Positions 51,660 to 60,584 of a DNA stretch of 64,000 nucleotides are shown here, piece by piece. This DNA comes from JAFASC01 sp036265935. Its GTDB lineage: Bacteria; Pseudomonadota; Alphaproteobacteria; Rhizobiales; Beijerinckiaceae. Every line of letters begins with the position of its first letter. Positions within the stretch are counted from its first letter, which is position 1. The notes beneath the pieces were generated by a model. That model was not told the origin of the DNA, did not search any database, and saw nothing but the letters and a program-made list of their open reading frames with translations. Both the position numbers and the translations under genes were made by a program. The stretch lies in contig DATAOB010000017.1 of assembly GCA_036265935.1 (NCBI GenBank), positions 1 through 64,000 on the forward strand, written 5' to 3'.

Positions 51660-51728
51660 GGGCAAACGCTCGATGATTGCGACATTTGCCCCTGGATTGC
51701 TTCGTCGCTCACGCTCCTCGCAATAACG
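51630..51728. repeat. Complete CGTCATT palindromic element
   Basis: Long inverted repeat: CGTCATTGCGAGCGCAGCGA at the left, the inner arms GCAATCCAGGGGCAAA and TTTGCCCCTGGATTGC, and TTCGTCGCTCACGCTCCTCG then CAATAACG at the right. It lies in the 227-base gap between copy 2 and the cyclase remnant; the rest of that gap shows no gene. Confidence 0.8.
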
Positions 51729-51818
51729 GCGAAGGGAAGGCGCGCGCTCATCGCGTAGAGTCGGAGTCCGCCAACTGCGTGACGTCGCGCGCGTGTGGCA
51801 GGTAGCGGCCGTCTCCCA

Positions 51819-52770
51819 CTAGGCGGGAGAATTGGCGCGAAATATTGCCGCCGGTTCGACAAAGCCCTTGAAATGTTTTGTGCCGAGACTCTCGAACGTC
51901 AGACCTGAACCCGCCACCAAATCCTTGGCCGTATTCGAAACGAGAACCTCACCCGGACCCGCCGCTTGACTCACTCGCGCAGCCATATGGACGGCAATCC
52001 CCCGCACTTCGTCCTCGCATAATTCGACCTTACCGGTGTGAAGGCCGGTGCGCACAGATATCCCGATTCCCTTGCTAGTCCGTGCGATCTCATGAGCACA
52101 CCGGATCGCCCGGGCCGGCCCATCAAACGTGGCAAGAAAGCCGTCTCCGGTGGTTTCGATCTCGCGACCTCTGAAACGATTGCGCTGATTGCGGACCAAT
52201 GTGCGGCTGGTGTCGAGCAGATTACGCCAACCGATGTCCCTCATCGCAGCGGCCTGCTTTGTGGAGTCCACAATATCCGTAGACATGACAGTCGCGAGCA
52301 CGCGGTCGGCCTCTTGTGCAGGCGTATTGCCCAGCAAGAACTTGCGAATTTCAGCAACCACTTGTCTGCCATTCTCACCTATCCATGCCAAATGATCCTC
52401 GCGCGCTCACCCGTTCGGGATAGGTCGCGGCGAATAATATCGCCATTGCGCCGCCTTCCGAAACGCCGACGAGAACAGCTTGCTTGGAGTGAGAGGCGTC
52501 AAGCACGGCGCGAATATCGTCTATGCGCTCTTCGAGATGGGGAATACCGACGGTGCGGTCCGATAAGCCAGTGCCGCGCTTGTCAAACAGAATGAGCCGG
52601 GTGAAGGACTTGAGTTCGTGTAAAAAACGCGCCAATTCAGGCTCTTCCCAAAAATGGTCCAGGTGCGAAATGAATCCCGGAGCTATGAGAAGATCAACTG
52701 AGCCCCGGCCGGTTACTTGGTATGCAAGACATACGTCACCGCTCTTGGCGTATTGAGTTCTTGGACGCAT
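51819..52770 (-). pseudogene. Collapsed alpha/beta hydrolase-adenylate cyclase fusion gene
   Basis: From ATG 52770 the first frame codes for the start of an alpha/beta hydrolase (MRPRTQYAKSGDVCLAYQV, ILFDKRGTGLSD, LVGVSEGGAMAILFAATYPER) and stops soon after. The other frame begins DHLAWIGENGRQVV, the end of the hydrolase domain, and carries a class III cyclase domain (VLATVMSTDIVDSTKQAAA, ETTGDGFLATFDGPARAIR, VRTGLHTGKVEL, VHMAARVSQAAGPGEVLVS) to 51819. In intact family members the two parts are separated by roughly 130-160 residues, which are missing here, and the junction near 52385-52410 is out of frame. The cyclase part has its own ATG at 52391 and might still be expressed. Confidence 0.82.
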
Positions 52771-52853
52771 CCGGCCTCCGCTCTCGATCAGTTTTGCCCA
52801 CGAGCGCCTTGGAGCAAACCTGCATTCATAAAAGGAAAAGAGCACAAATTCCG

Positions 52854-54383
52854 TTAGGGGACCACCATCGCAGCTTCAGCCAGCGCCACCCCGATCGCCT
52901 GCTCCGCCTCGGCCGGCAGACGCAGGCCGAGTTTGGACCTTCGCCACAAAACGTCATCGGCGCTTTTCGCCCATTCTTTTTCTGCGAGATACCTGACTTC
53001 CGCTTCGCTCAAACCCGCGCCGAAATCGCGGCCGAGGTCATCAAGCGATGTCGCATCGTCGATCACTTCCTCCGCGCGCGTGCCGTAGGCATGCACGAGC
53101 CGCTCCGCAGTCTGCGGCGATAAGAACGCATGCCGCGCGGAAAAATCGCTGATGAAAGCCTCGATATCATCCCCCGGCACGTCGCCACCGGGCAGCGGCG
53201 CGTCGCCGGTCCACGCGCCGGTAATGTGCGGAAAGAAACGCGCGAGATCGTCGAGCGCATGCTCGGCAAGCCGGCGATATGTCGTGAGCTTTCCGCCAAA
53301 GATCGACAGAAGCGGCGGCGCGCCGTCCGGCGCATCGAGATCGAAGGCGTAATCCCGCGTCATCGCCGAGACATTGTGCGAGCCGTCGTCGAAAAGCGGC
53401 CGGATGCCCGAATAAGTCCAGACGATATCGCCGCGTGCGATCGGCTGCTTGAACCAGCGCGCAATCGTCTCGATGAGATAATCCGCCTCGTCGTCGGAAA
53501 TGACGGGATGGCCGGGCGGCTCGTCATAGGGAATGTCGGTCGTGCCGATCAGCGTGAAATCGCGCTCGTACGGAATCGCAAAGACCATGCGGCGATCCGG
53601 ATTCTGCAGCATATAGGCATGCTCGCCGTCATAGAGCTTGCGGACGACGATGTGGCTGCCTTTGACGAGCCGCACATGCTTTTGCGTCGGACGGCCGAGG
53701 CGCGAATCTAAAATTTCGGTGACCCACGGACCGCCGGCATTGATCAAGGCGCGCGCGCGCTGAATCGAGATTTGCGCCGCCGCGCGGTCGAGGATGACGC
53801 ACTCCCACAAGCCGTCGCGGCGCTCGGCCTGCTCGAGCCGCGTGTGCGTGCGAATGACCGCGCCGCGCGCGGCGGCATCAATCGCGTTCGCCACAACCAG
53901 GCGCGAATCGTCGACGGCGCAATCGGAATAGGCGAAGCCCGCTTTCGACAGGAGTTTTAGGGGCGCGCCGCGCGGGTCTTTTGTGAGGTCGAGGCGCTCG
54001 CAAGCCGACAGGCGCTTTCGCGGCGCGAGATGGTCGTAGAGGAAGAGGCCGAGCCGCACCAGCCAGGCCGGTCGCGTCAGCGGGTCATGTGGCAGGACGA
54101 AGCGGAGCGGGCGGACGAGATGGGGGGCAGCGGCCAGCAGCCGCTCACGCTCGAGCAGCGACTCGCGGACGAGGCGGAACTCGTGAGTCTCGAGATAGCG
54201 CAGGCCGCCGTGGATCAGCTTGGTTGAGGAGGAGGAGGTTGAGGAGGCGAGATCGTCCTGCTCGACGAGCAGCGCTTTAAGGCCGCGGCCGACAGCGTCG
54301 CGCGCGATGCCCACGCCATTGATGCCGCCGCCGATGATGAGGAGATCGAAAGGACCCGTCTTATCCGGGCCGTGCGACTCCAC
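52854..54383 (-). CDS. glpD: Aerobic glycerol-3-phosphate dehydrogenase
   Basis: FAD enzyme of the inner membrane that oxidises sn-glycerol 3-phosphate to dihydroxyacetone phosphate and reduces quinone. The 509-residue protein has the FAD-binding GGGINGVGIARDAVGRG, SSTSSSSTKLIHGGLRYLE, INAGGPWVTEI and FGGKLTTYRRLAEHAL segments. The start is a GTG at 54383, five bases after the IscA-type gene's stop, so the two are probably cotranscribed. Its product fits the glycerol kinase encoded about 5.5 kb downstream. Confidence 0.95.
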   Translation of the reverse strand: MESHGPDKTGPFDLLIIGGGINGVGIARDAVGRGLKALLVEQDDLASSTSSSSTKLIHGGLRYLETHEFRLVRESLLERERLLAAAPHLVRPLRFVLPHDPLTRPAWLVRLGLFLYDHLAPRKRLSACERLDLTKDPRGAPLKLLSKAGFAYSDCAVDDSRLVVANAIDAAARGAVIRTHTRLEQAERRDGLWECVILDRAAAQISIQRARALINAGGPWVTEILDSRLGRPTQKHVRLVKGSHIVVRKLYDGEHAYMLQNPDRRMVFAIPYERDFTLIGTTDIPYDEPPGHPVISDDEADYLIETIARWFKQPIARGDIVWTYSGIRPLFDDGSHNVSAMTRDYAFDLDAPDGAPPLLSIFGGKLTTYRRLAEHALDDLARFFPHITGAWTGDAPLPGGDVPGDDIEAFISDFSARHAFLSPQTAERLVHAYGTRAEEVIDDATSLDDLGRDFGAGLSEAEVRYLAEKEWAKSADDVLWRRSKLGLRLPAEAEQAIGVALAEAAMVVP

Positions 54384-54388
54384 CTGCT

Positions 54389-54778
54389 TCAGGCCGGCGC
54401 ACCGGCGAGCTCCGGACTTGCCGGGGTGATGGCGACGCTCTCCCCGCAGCCGCAGGCCGAGGTCTGGTTCGGGTTGTTGAAGACGAAACCCGACGACAAC
54501 TTTGTTGTCTGGAAATCCATCTCGGTGCCGAGCAGGAACAGGATCGCCTTCGGGTCGATGAGCACGGTCACACCCTTCTCCTCAACCACCTCCTCCGCCG
54601 GGTTCACCGCCTCCGCCATTTCCATCGTGTAGGACATGCCGGCGCAGCCGCCGTTCTTCACCCCGACCCGCACGCCGACGAGCGGCCTGTCGGCGGCCCC
54701 AATGATCTCGCGCACGCGCGCCGCCGCGGCGTCGGTCAGCGACATCACTTTGAGCTTGCGGCGTGGGGCGGCCATCAT
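54389..54778 (-). CDS. HesB/IscA family iron-sulfur assembly protein
   Basis: A 129-residue A-type iron-sulfur carrier. The three conserved Cys are in KNGGCAGMSYTM and SACGCGES; LTDAAAARVREII and FVFNNPNQTSACGCG are family signatures. The form with a short extension after CGCGES is common in alphaproteobacteria (SufA/IscA). Two adjacent ATG codons at 54778 and 54775 follow CCGGAGAGA. glpD follows after five bases. Confidence 0.9.
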   Translation of the reverse strand: MMAAPRRKLKVMSLTDAAAARVREIIGAADRPLVGVRVGVKNGGCAGMSYTMEMAEAVNPAEEVVEEKGVTVLIDPKAILFLLGTEMDFQTTKLSSGFVFNNPNQTSACGCGESVAITPASPELAGAPA

Positions 54779-54943
54779 TCTCTCCGGGGCGGAATCTGCC
54801 CCCTCATTGAGCGCGAATATCGCAAATAATCATCGGGGAAGCAAAGATCGAGAGGGGGAAAGCACGCGCCGCCGCCCCAGTGGCTGGTTGCTTTGGCGGG
54901 TCTGTCGGCCCATGGTCGGGTCCCGGTCAAGCTCTGAGCCCTC

Positions 54944-57121
54944 GTGACACGCTCGACACATACGCTCTTCTGGCTCGGCCTGCTCACCGTCGGCGCGATT
55001 CTTGGCGCCGCGCTCGCGGCGACTTTGGAGCTGCGCTACCGCGACATCGCCGACGCGAGGCGCGACCTCACCAGCCTCGACCTGCTGCTGGTCGAGGAGA
55101 CCTCCCGCTCGCTGCAGAGCATCGATCTCGTCCTGCGCAGTGTGCAGGCGCGGCTTATCGCCGACGGCATCACCGACGCTGAGAGCTACGCCCGCAAAGA
55201 GGCGGGTCACGACATGGTCCAGTTCCTGCAGGGACGCATCGCCGGCCTGCCGCAGCTCGCCGGCCTGACACTGGTCGCGGCGGACGGGCGCCTCCTCAGT
55301 TTTTCTCGAGACGCTTCGGTGCCTGAGCTTAAAACTGCCGACCCGAGCTTGTTCCAAAGCCTTCGGGATCAGCCGGCAGAGCGGCCGTTCGTCAGCGACC
55401 CCGTCGAGAATCGCGCCAGCGGGACGTGGACCGTTCATTTGGGTCGCCGCGTGAATACGCGGGATGGCTCGCTCGTCGGCTTCATCCTCGGCGCGATCGA
55501 CGTCGGCTATTTCGAAAATCTCTATCGCAGCCTGCGGCTGGGCGAAGGCGGCGGCGTGAGCCTCTGGCGCCGCGATGGAATCCTGCTCGCCCGCTATCCG
55601 GTCATTCCGGGCATCGGACAGCGCCTGCCCATCAAGTCATTCGAGGGCATGCTCGATAAGGCGGATTTCGGCACGTACGAGACCGAGCACTCGCTCGACG
55701 GCCCCTCGCGTCTTGTCGCGACCGCAGCGGCCAAGGACTTTCCGGTCGTCGTCAATGTCACCCGGACCTTCGAGCAGATCCTCGCCGATTGGCGCAGGAC
55801 GGCGCTGACGATCCTTGGGATCGCGACGATTGCGGCAATAGCGGCTGCGTTCGCGCTATGGACGCTGATGCGCCAGCTCGCTGCCTACGACGAGCTGGCG
55901 ATCGCCGTGGGCGAGCGCGAGAAAGCGATCCAGGAACGCGAGGTCATGGAGGCGCAGCTTCGGCAGGCGCAGAAGCTCGAAGCCGTGGGCCAGCTCACCG
56001 GCGGTATCGCCCATGATTTCAATAATTTGCTGACGGTTATTTTGGGCGGGCTTGAAACGATCCGCCGCCGTCTGCCGGCGCTGCCGCATACGACCGACAC
56101 GGCCCGCATCGCCCGCGCGGCGGACATGGCGGTGCAGAGCGTTGAAAGCGCCGCGACGCTCACGCACCGACTGCTCGCCTTTTCACGCAACCAGCCGCTC
56201 GATCCGCGCGTCATTGCGCCCGACGAGCTCATCGTCTCGATGATGGAACTTCTGCGCCGTACGCTCGGCGAAAGAATCGAACTCGAAACGCGATTTTCCG
56301 ACAATGTCTGGCGGGTTCGCGCGGACCCCAATCAGCTGGAAAACGTGATCCTCAATCTCGCGGTGAATTCGCGCGACGCTATGCCGGATGGCGGGCGGCT
56401 CACGATCGAGACGCGCAATGTCCTGCTCGATGAAAGCTTGCTGAAAACGCTGCCGGAAGCGGGCGCGGCGGGGCCTTACGTTCTCATCGGCATCACCGAC
56501 ACGGGGACCGGCATGGACCAGACGACGCTGGAACGTGCGTTTGAGCCATTCTTCACGACCAAGGAAGCCGGCCGGGGAACGGGACTGGGGCTCAGTCAAG
56601 TCTACGGCTTCGTGCGCCAATCGCATGGCGTGGTGAAAATCTACAGCGAGCTTGGCGGCGGCACGAGCGTCAAAATCTACCTTCCGCGCCATCAGGAGAG
56701 CGCGGCAAAGGCGGCCGATAGTGTTCCGGGCAAGGCGGCACAAGTGCCACGCGGGGCGGAGACGATCCTGGTCGTCGAAGATCATGAGGATTTGCGGTAC
56801 TTCGACGTCCAGGTGCTGGAGGACCTCGGATACAAAGTGATCGCCGCGCCGGACGGACCTTCGGCAATCAAGCTTCTGGAAATGGCTGGGCCAATCGACC
56901 TGCTTTTCACCGACGTGGTTCTGCCGGGGCGCATGAACGGGCGAAATTTGGCAGATGCCGCAATGGCCTCGGCGCCGGGCCTGAAAGTTCTTTTCACCAC
57001 CGGCTATACGCGCGATGCGATCGTCACGAACGGCACGCTGGAAGAAGGCGTCGAGGTGCTTCCGAAACCGTTCACTTACAAAGATTTGGCAGCGAAAGTT
57101 CGCCAAGTGCTGGATGCTTGA
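54944..57121 (+). CDS. Membrane hybrid sensor histidine kinase
   Basis: A 725-residue hybrid kinase. A transmembrane helix (LFWLGLLTVGAILGAALAATLEL, about 6-28) and a second one (TALTILGIATIAAIAAAFALWTLM, about 286-309) flank a periplasmic sensory region of the PDC/CACHE type (GLTLVAADGRLLSFSR, GTWTVHLGRRVNTRDGSLVGFILGAID, SLWRRDGILLARYP). A coiled-coil leads to His357 in LTGGIAHDFNNLLTV, an ATPase domain (DTGTGMDQTTLERAFEPFF, GRGTGLGLSQVYG) and a receiver with Asp657 in LLFTDVVLPG. The GTG at 54944 is the likely start. The ligand is unknown; CACHE domains often bind small metabolites such as organic acids. Confidence 0.9.
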   Translation: MTRSTHTLFWLGLLTVGAILGAALAATLELRYRDIADARRDLTSLDLLLVEETSRSLQSIDLVLRSVQARLIADGITDAESYARKEAGHDMVQFLQGRIAGLPQLAGLTLVAADGRLLSFSRDASVPELKTADPSLFQSLRDQPAERPFVSDPVENRASGTWTVHLGRRVNTRDGSLVGFILGAIDVGYFENLYRSLRLGEGGGVSLWRRDGILLARYPVIPGIGQRLPIKSFEGMLDKADFGTYETEHSLDGPSRLVATAAAKDFPVVVNVTRTFEQILADWRRTALTILGIATIAAIAAAFALWTLMRQLAAYDELAIAVGEREKAIQEREVMEAQLRQAQKLEAVGQLTGGIAHDFNNLLTVILGGLETIRRRLPALPHTTDTARIARAADMAVQSVESAATLTHRLLAFSRNQPLDPRVIAPDELIVSMMELLRRTLGERIELETRFSDNVWRVRADPNQLENVILNLAVNSRDAMPDGGRLTIETRNVLLDESLLKTLPEAGAAGPYVLIGITDTGTGMDQTTLERAFEPFFTTKEAGRGTGLGLSQVYGFVRQSHGVVKIYSELGGGTSVKIYLPRHQESAAKAADSVPGKAAQVPRGAETILVVEDHEDLRYFDVQVLEDLGYKVIAAPDGPSAIKLLEMAGPIDLLFTDVVLPGRMNGRNLADAAMASAPGLKVLFTTGYTRDAIVTNGTLEEGVEVLPKPFTYKDLAAKVRQVLDA

Positions 57122-57124
57122 GGA

Positions 57125-58642
57125 GTGCCGATCGAGCTGCTGACCAACGAGGAAATGGCGCGCGCCGACCAGCTGGCGGTCGCGGGCGGCATTGCCAGTA
57201 TGTCACTGATGGAAGCGGCGGGCGCGGCGGTCGCGCGCGCGGCGGCGCGGCGACTCCAAGCGAACGGCGCGCGGCGCGTCGCCGTATTGTGCGGCCCGGG
57301 AAACAACGGCGGCGACGGTTATGTCGCGGCGCGCGTGCTGCGTGAGTTCGGCTTCGATGTGCAGGTGGCAAGCCTCGGTCCCGCGTGCAAGCTCAAGGGC
57401 GATGCGGCGGAAGCGGCGAGGCGATGGGCAGGCGAAATCGCGAGCGCGGATGGGCTCGCGCTTGAAGACGCTGATCTCATTGTGGATGCGCTTTTCGGCG
57501 CCGGCCTTGCGCGCGCTCTCGACGGCGAAGCCAAGCACATCGTCGAGCGGATCGATGCTTGGCGCTGCTCGACCGACCGGCCGATCGTCGCCGTCGATGT
57601 TCCCTCCGGCCTCGATGGCACGACGGGGCAGGCCCGCGGCGCCTGTTTGCAGGCGTCGGAGACCGTCACCTTTTTTCGGTTGAAGCATGGTCATGTGCTG
57701 CTGCCTGGTCGCGCCCATTGCGGGCAGGTGACGCTGGCCGACATCGGCATTCCGGATTCCGTGCTCGGCGAAATCGCGCCGAAGACTTTCCTCAATGCAC
57801 CAGAGCTTTGGCGAGGCGCGCTACGCTTTCCGCAATTGCAGGGACACAAATATAGCCGCGGCCATGCCCTCGTTTTATCCGGCCGCATGCCAAAGACCGG
57901 CGCGGCGCGTCTTGCCGCGCGCGGCGCGTTGCGCGCAGGGGCTGGGCTCGTGACCGTTGCCTCGCCGGGCGATGCAGCGGCAGCCCACGCGGCCTCGTTG
58001 ACCGCGATCATGGTGCGGCAGAGCGACGGCCCCGCGGGGCTGGCGAAGCTGCTCGCCGATCCCCGCAAAAACTCAATCGTTCTTGGCCCCGGTTTGGGCG
58101 TCAACGAAGATACATGTGCGCTGGTCGAAACCGCGCTTACGCCGAGCGGTTCGGAGAAGCCGCGCGCCCACGTTCTTGATGCCGATGCGTTGACCAGTTT
58201 TGCGGGGCACCCAGAGCGGCTCTTCTCCGTCATTGCCGCGACTTCAGGCCCGGTTGTGCTTACCCCACATGACGGCGAGTTCGCGCGTCTGTTCAAGCAT
58301 TTGCCTGCTCTTTCGAAAGTGGAACGTGCGCGGCAGGCAGCGCGGCTTTCCGGCGCAATCCTTGTTCTGAAAGGCGCCGATACCGTTATCGCGCATCCCG
58401 ACGGGGACGCCGCAATCGCGCGCAACGCACCGGCTTGGCTCGGTACCGCGGGCGCCGGTGATGTGCTTGCCGGCATGATCGGCGGCCTGCTCGCGCAGCT
58501 TATGTCGGCATTCGAAGCAACCGCGGCGGCGGTGTGGATGCATGGCGAGGCTGCGAACTATTTCGGCCCCGGGCTTATCTCCGAAGACTTGCCGGAGATG
58601 CTGCCGAAGGTGTGGGCGGCGCTCGCAGACGCCGCGCGCTAA
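57125..58642 (+). CDS. nnr: Bifunctional NAD(P)H-hydrate repair enzyme
   Basis: Repairs damaged nicotinamide cofactors. The N-terminal epimerase domain (1-215) has CGPGNNGGDGYVAARVL and VDVPSGLDGTTG; the C-terminal dehydratase (about 230-500) has YSRGHALVLSGRMPKTGAARLAARGALRAGAG, LGPGLGVNEDT, LTPHDGEFARLF and the active-site WLGTAGAGDVLAGMIGG. The 505-residue length is normal for the fused enzyme. The start is GTG at 57125 with AGGAG just upstream, four bases after the kinase stop. Confidence 0.95.
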   Translation: MPIELLTNEEMARADQLAVAGGIASMSLMEAAGAAVARAAARRLQANGARRVAVLCGPGNNGGDGYVAARVLREFGFDVQVASLGPACKLKGDAAEAARRWAGEIASADGLALEDADLIVDALFGAGLARALDGEAKHIVERIDAWRCSTDRPIVAVDVPSGLDGTTGQARGACLQASETVTFFRLKHGHVLLPGRAHCGQVTLADIGIPDSVLGEIAPKTFLNAPELWRGALRFPQLQGHKYSRGHALVLSGRMPKTGAARLAARGALRAGAGLVTVASPGDAAAAHAASLTAIMVRQSDGPAGLAKLLADPRKNSIVLGPGLGVNEDTCALVETALTPSGSEKPRAHVLDADALTSFAGHPERLFSVIAATSGPVVLTPHDGEFARLFKHLPALSKVERARQAARLSGAILVLKGADTVIAHPDGDAAIARNAPAWLGTAGAGDVLAGMIGGLLAQLMSAFEATAAAVWMHGEAANYFGPGLISEDLPEMLPKVWAALADAAR

Positions 58643-58645
58643 TCG

Positions 58646-60067
58646 CTATTCGCCGGGTTGCGGCGCCGCTTGAACATCACCTGCCGTTCGCCGGCCGGAG
58701 ACGACCGCGCCGGCCTCCGGTTCGAGGCGCCAGAACATGAAGACAGAGGTCGCCGACACCGCCGCGACCAGGAGGAAAGCCGGCGCGAAGTCGCTGACCA
58801 CAAGAGTGCTGCCGCCATGCAGGCTGCGTGCAAATTCGAGTACCGCCGCGCCGATGGACACGCCGACCGAGAGCGACAGCTGCGGCGCGACGGCAGCAAA
58901 ACTCGTCGCGCGGCTCATCGCGCGATTGTCGATATCGGCGAAAGCGAGCGCGTTGAGCGAGGTAAATTGCAGCGACCGGAAAAAGCCGCCGGCGAGCAGG
59001 ACAGCAATGACGAGGAGATGCGGCGTCGAGGGCCGGAACAACGCGTTGGCGCAGAGAAAGGCCGTGCAAATGGAAGTGTTCCAGACGAGCACCTGGCGAA
59101 AACCGAGAGTGCGCAGGATCGGGCTCGCTGTGGTCTTCATCAGCATCGCGCCGGCGGCAGCGACAAAGGTCAGAGAGCCCGATTCGAACGGCGTCAGCCC
59201 GAAGCCCGCTTGGAACAATAGCGGCAGCAAAAACGGGATGGCGCCGATGCCGACGCGAAACAAAAACCCGCCGGCGATTGCAGCGAAAAATGTCGGCACT
59301 CGCAAGAGCTTGAGATCGATGATCGGGAACGGCACGCGCCGCGCGTGCAGCACGTAAAGTCCGACGAGGACTACGCCGGTCGCGATCAGAATGGCCTCCG
59401 CAGCAGGCGGAATGAAACCGCGGCCGGTAACTGTGAGGCCGAAAATCAGCGCGGCGAGTCCCGTGCCGGATAGAAGGAAGCCTATGCGATCGAGCGGCCA
59501 GGGCGGCTCTTCTTTCACATTGGGAATGAACAGAGTCGCGAGCACGATTCCGATCGCACCGATCGGCACGTTGATCCAGAAAATCCAGCGCCAGTGAAAG
59601 TACGTGGTGATGAAGCCGCCGACCGGCGGACCGAGCACCGGCCCGAGTAGGGCCGGGACGCTGAGATACGTCATCGCCCGCACCAATTCGGCGCGCGGCA
59701 CGCCGCGCACGAGGACGAGCCGGCCGACCGGCACCATCATCGCGCCGCCAATTCCCTGCAGCACGCGCGCGCCGACGAATTCCGGCAACGTGCTGGAGAG
59801 CCCACAGAGGATCGAGCCCAGCGTGAAACCGACGATTGCGGTACGAAACACGGTGCGCGCGCCGAAGCGATCGGCCGCCCACCCGGACGCCGGAATGAAG
59901 ATCGCCAGCGAGAGGAGGTACGAGGTGAGCGCGAGCTTCAGCGCGATCGGGTCCTCGCCGAGATCGGCGGCGATCGCTGGCAGCGAGGTCGAGATCACCG
60001 TGCCGTCGAGATTCTCCATGAAGAGAGCGCAGGCGACGATGAGCGGCGTGAGGATGTTTGCTGGCAC
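58646..60067 (-). CDS. MFS transporter, DHA2 (EmrB/QacA) type
   Basis: A 473-residue inner-membrane transporter with about fourteen hydrophobic segments. FMENLDGTVISTSLPAIAADLG is the drug:H antiporter-2 N-terminus (motif D1), and PASGWAADRFGARTVFRTAIVGFTLGS the major-facilitator motif A. LGPVLGPPVGGFI is the antiporter motif C, which marks an exporter. The start is GTG at 60067. It converges on nnr (3 bases between stops) and has no accessory membrane-fusion protein next to it. Confidence 0.92.
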   Translation of the reverse strand: MPANILTPLIVACALFMENLDGTVISTSLPAIAADLGEDPIALKLALTSYLLSLAIFIPASGWAADRFGARTVFRTAIVGFTLGSILCGLSSTLPEFVGARVLQGIGGAMMVPVGRLVLVRGVPRAELVRAMTYLSVPALLGPVLGPPVGGFITTYFHWRWIFWINVPIGAIGIVLATLFIPNVKEEPPWPLDRIGFLLSGTGLAALIFGLTVTGRGFIPPAAEAILIATGVVLVGLYVLHARRVPFPIIDLKLLRVPTFFAAIAGGFLFRVGIGAIPFLLPLLFQAGFGLTPFESGSLTFVAAAGAMLMKTTASPILRTLGFRQVLVWNTSICTAFLCANALFRPSTPHLLVIAVLLAGGFFRSLQFTSLNALAFADIDNRAMSRATSFAAVAPQLSLSVGVSIGAAVLEFARSLHGGSTLVVSDFAPAFLLVAAVSATSVFMFWRLEPEAGAVVSGRRTAGDVQAAPQPGE

Positions 60068-60161
60068 GGGATTGGGGCAGGTCGGATGGGTTCCGGGCTA
60101 GGCCCATCTAGGCCGCCTAGCAAGTGCGCAGACCAGGGGCTACATTTAGCCGCGGAGATGA

Positions 60162-60461
60162 ATGATGGCGAGCGATACCACCGTACGGGCGCGGATCGAC
60201 AGCGAAACCAAGGCCAAGGCAGCAAGCGTGCTGGAAGCCATGGGATTGTCCGTTTCAGACGCTGTGCGCTTGATGATCACGCGAGTGGCAACGGACGGTG
60301 CGCTTCCTTTTGATCCGTTCGTTCCGAATACCGAGACCATCGAGGCCATGGAAGCGGCCAGGCGCGATGATGTCGTGAAGGTCGGTTACCCCCGGAACCT
60401 CATCGCCCGACTGAGCTCGGCTCGTGAAAGCAGGGTTCAGCAAGAGCCGATCGATTTCTGA
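60162..60461 (+). CDS. RelB/DinJ-family antitoxin, no adjacent toxin
   Basis: A 99-residue protein. DTTVRARIDSETKAKAASVLEAMGLSVSDAVRLMITRVA and LPFDPFVPNTETIEAMEAARR are characteristic of the ribbon-helix-helix DinJ/RelB antitoxins. The C-terminal tail (ARESRVQQEPIDF) is longer than I would expect. The 123 bases to guaB carry no YafQ/RelE-like frame, so the toxin partner is missing here. The ATG at 60162 or 60165 follows CGGAGATGA. Confidence 0.85.
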   Translation: MMASDTTVRARIDSETKAKAASVLEAMGLSVSDAVRLMITRVATDGALPFDPFVPNTETIEAMEAARRDDVVKVGYPRNLIARLSSARESRVQQEPIDF

Positions 60462-60584
60462 GGCCGCTGCGCGGCCACAAAGACTTTCCTTTTGCCCGCC
60501 GTCACATGCGTGCTATGAGCCGCTGCCAACTCGATCGGCGCCCGATTCCGGCGCCGCGGCCGGCAAACGGCCGCCAGGAGAGAA

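Noticed and set aside
54779..54943. Possible regulatory RNA or small gene between the IscA-type gene and the hybrid kinase
   Set aside because: No frame, hairpin with T-run or conserved RNA feature was visible; it is most likely a divergent promoter region.
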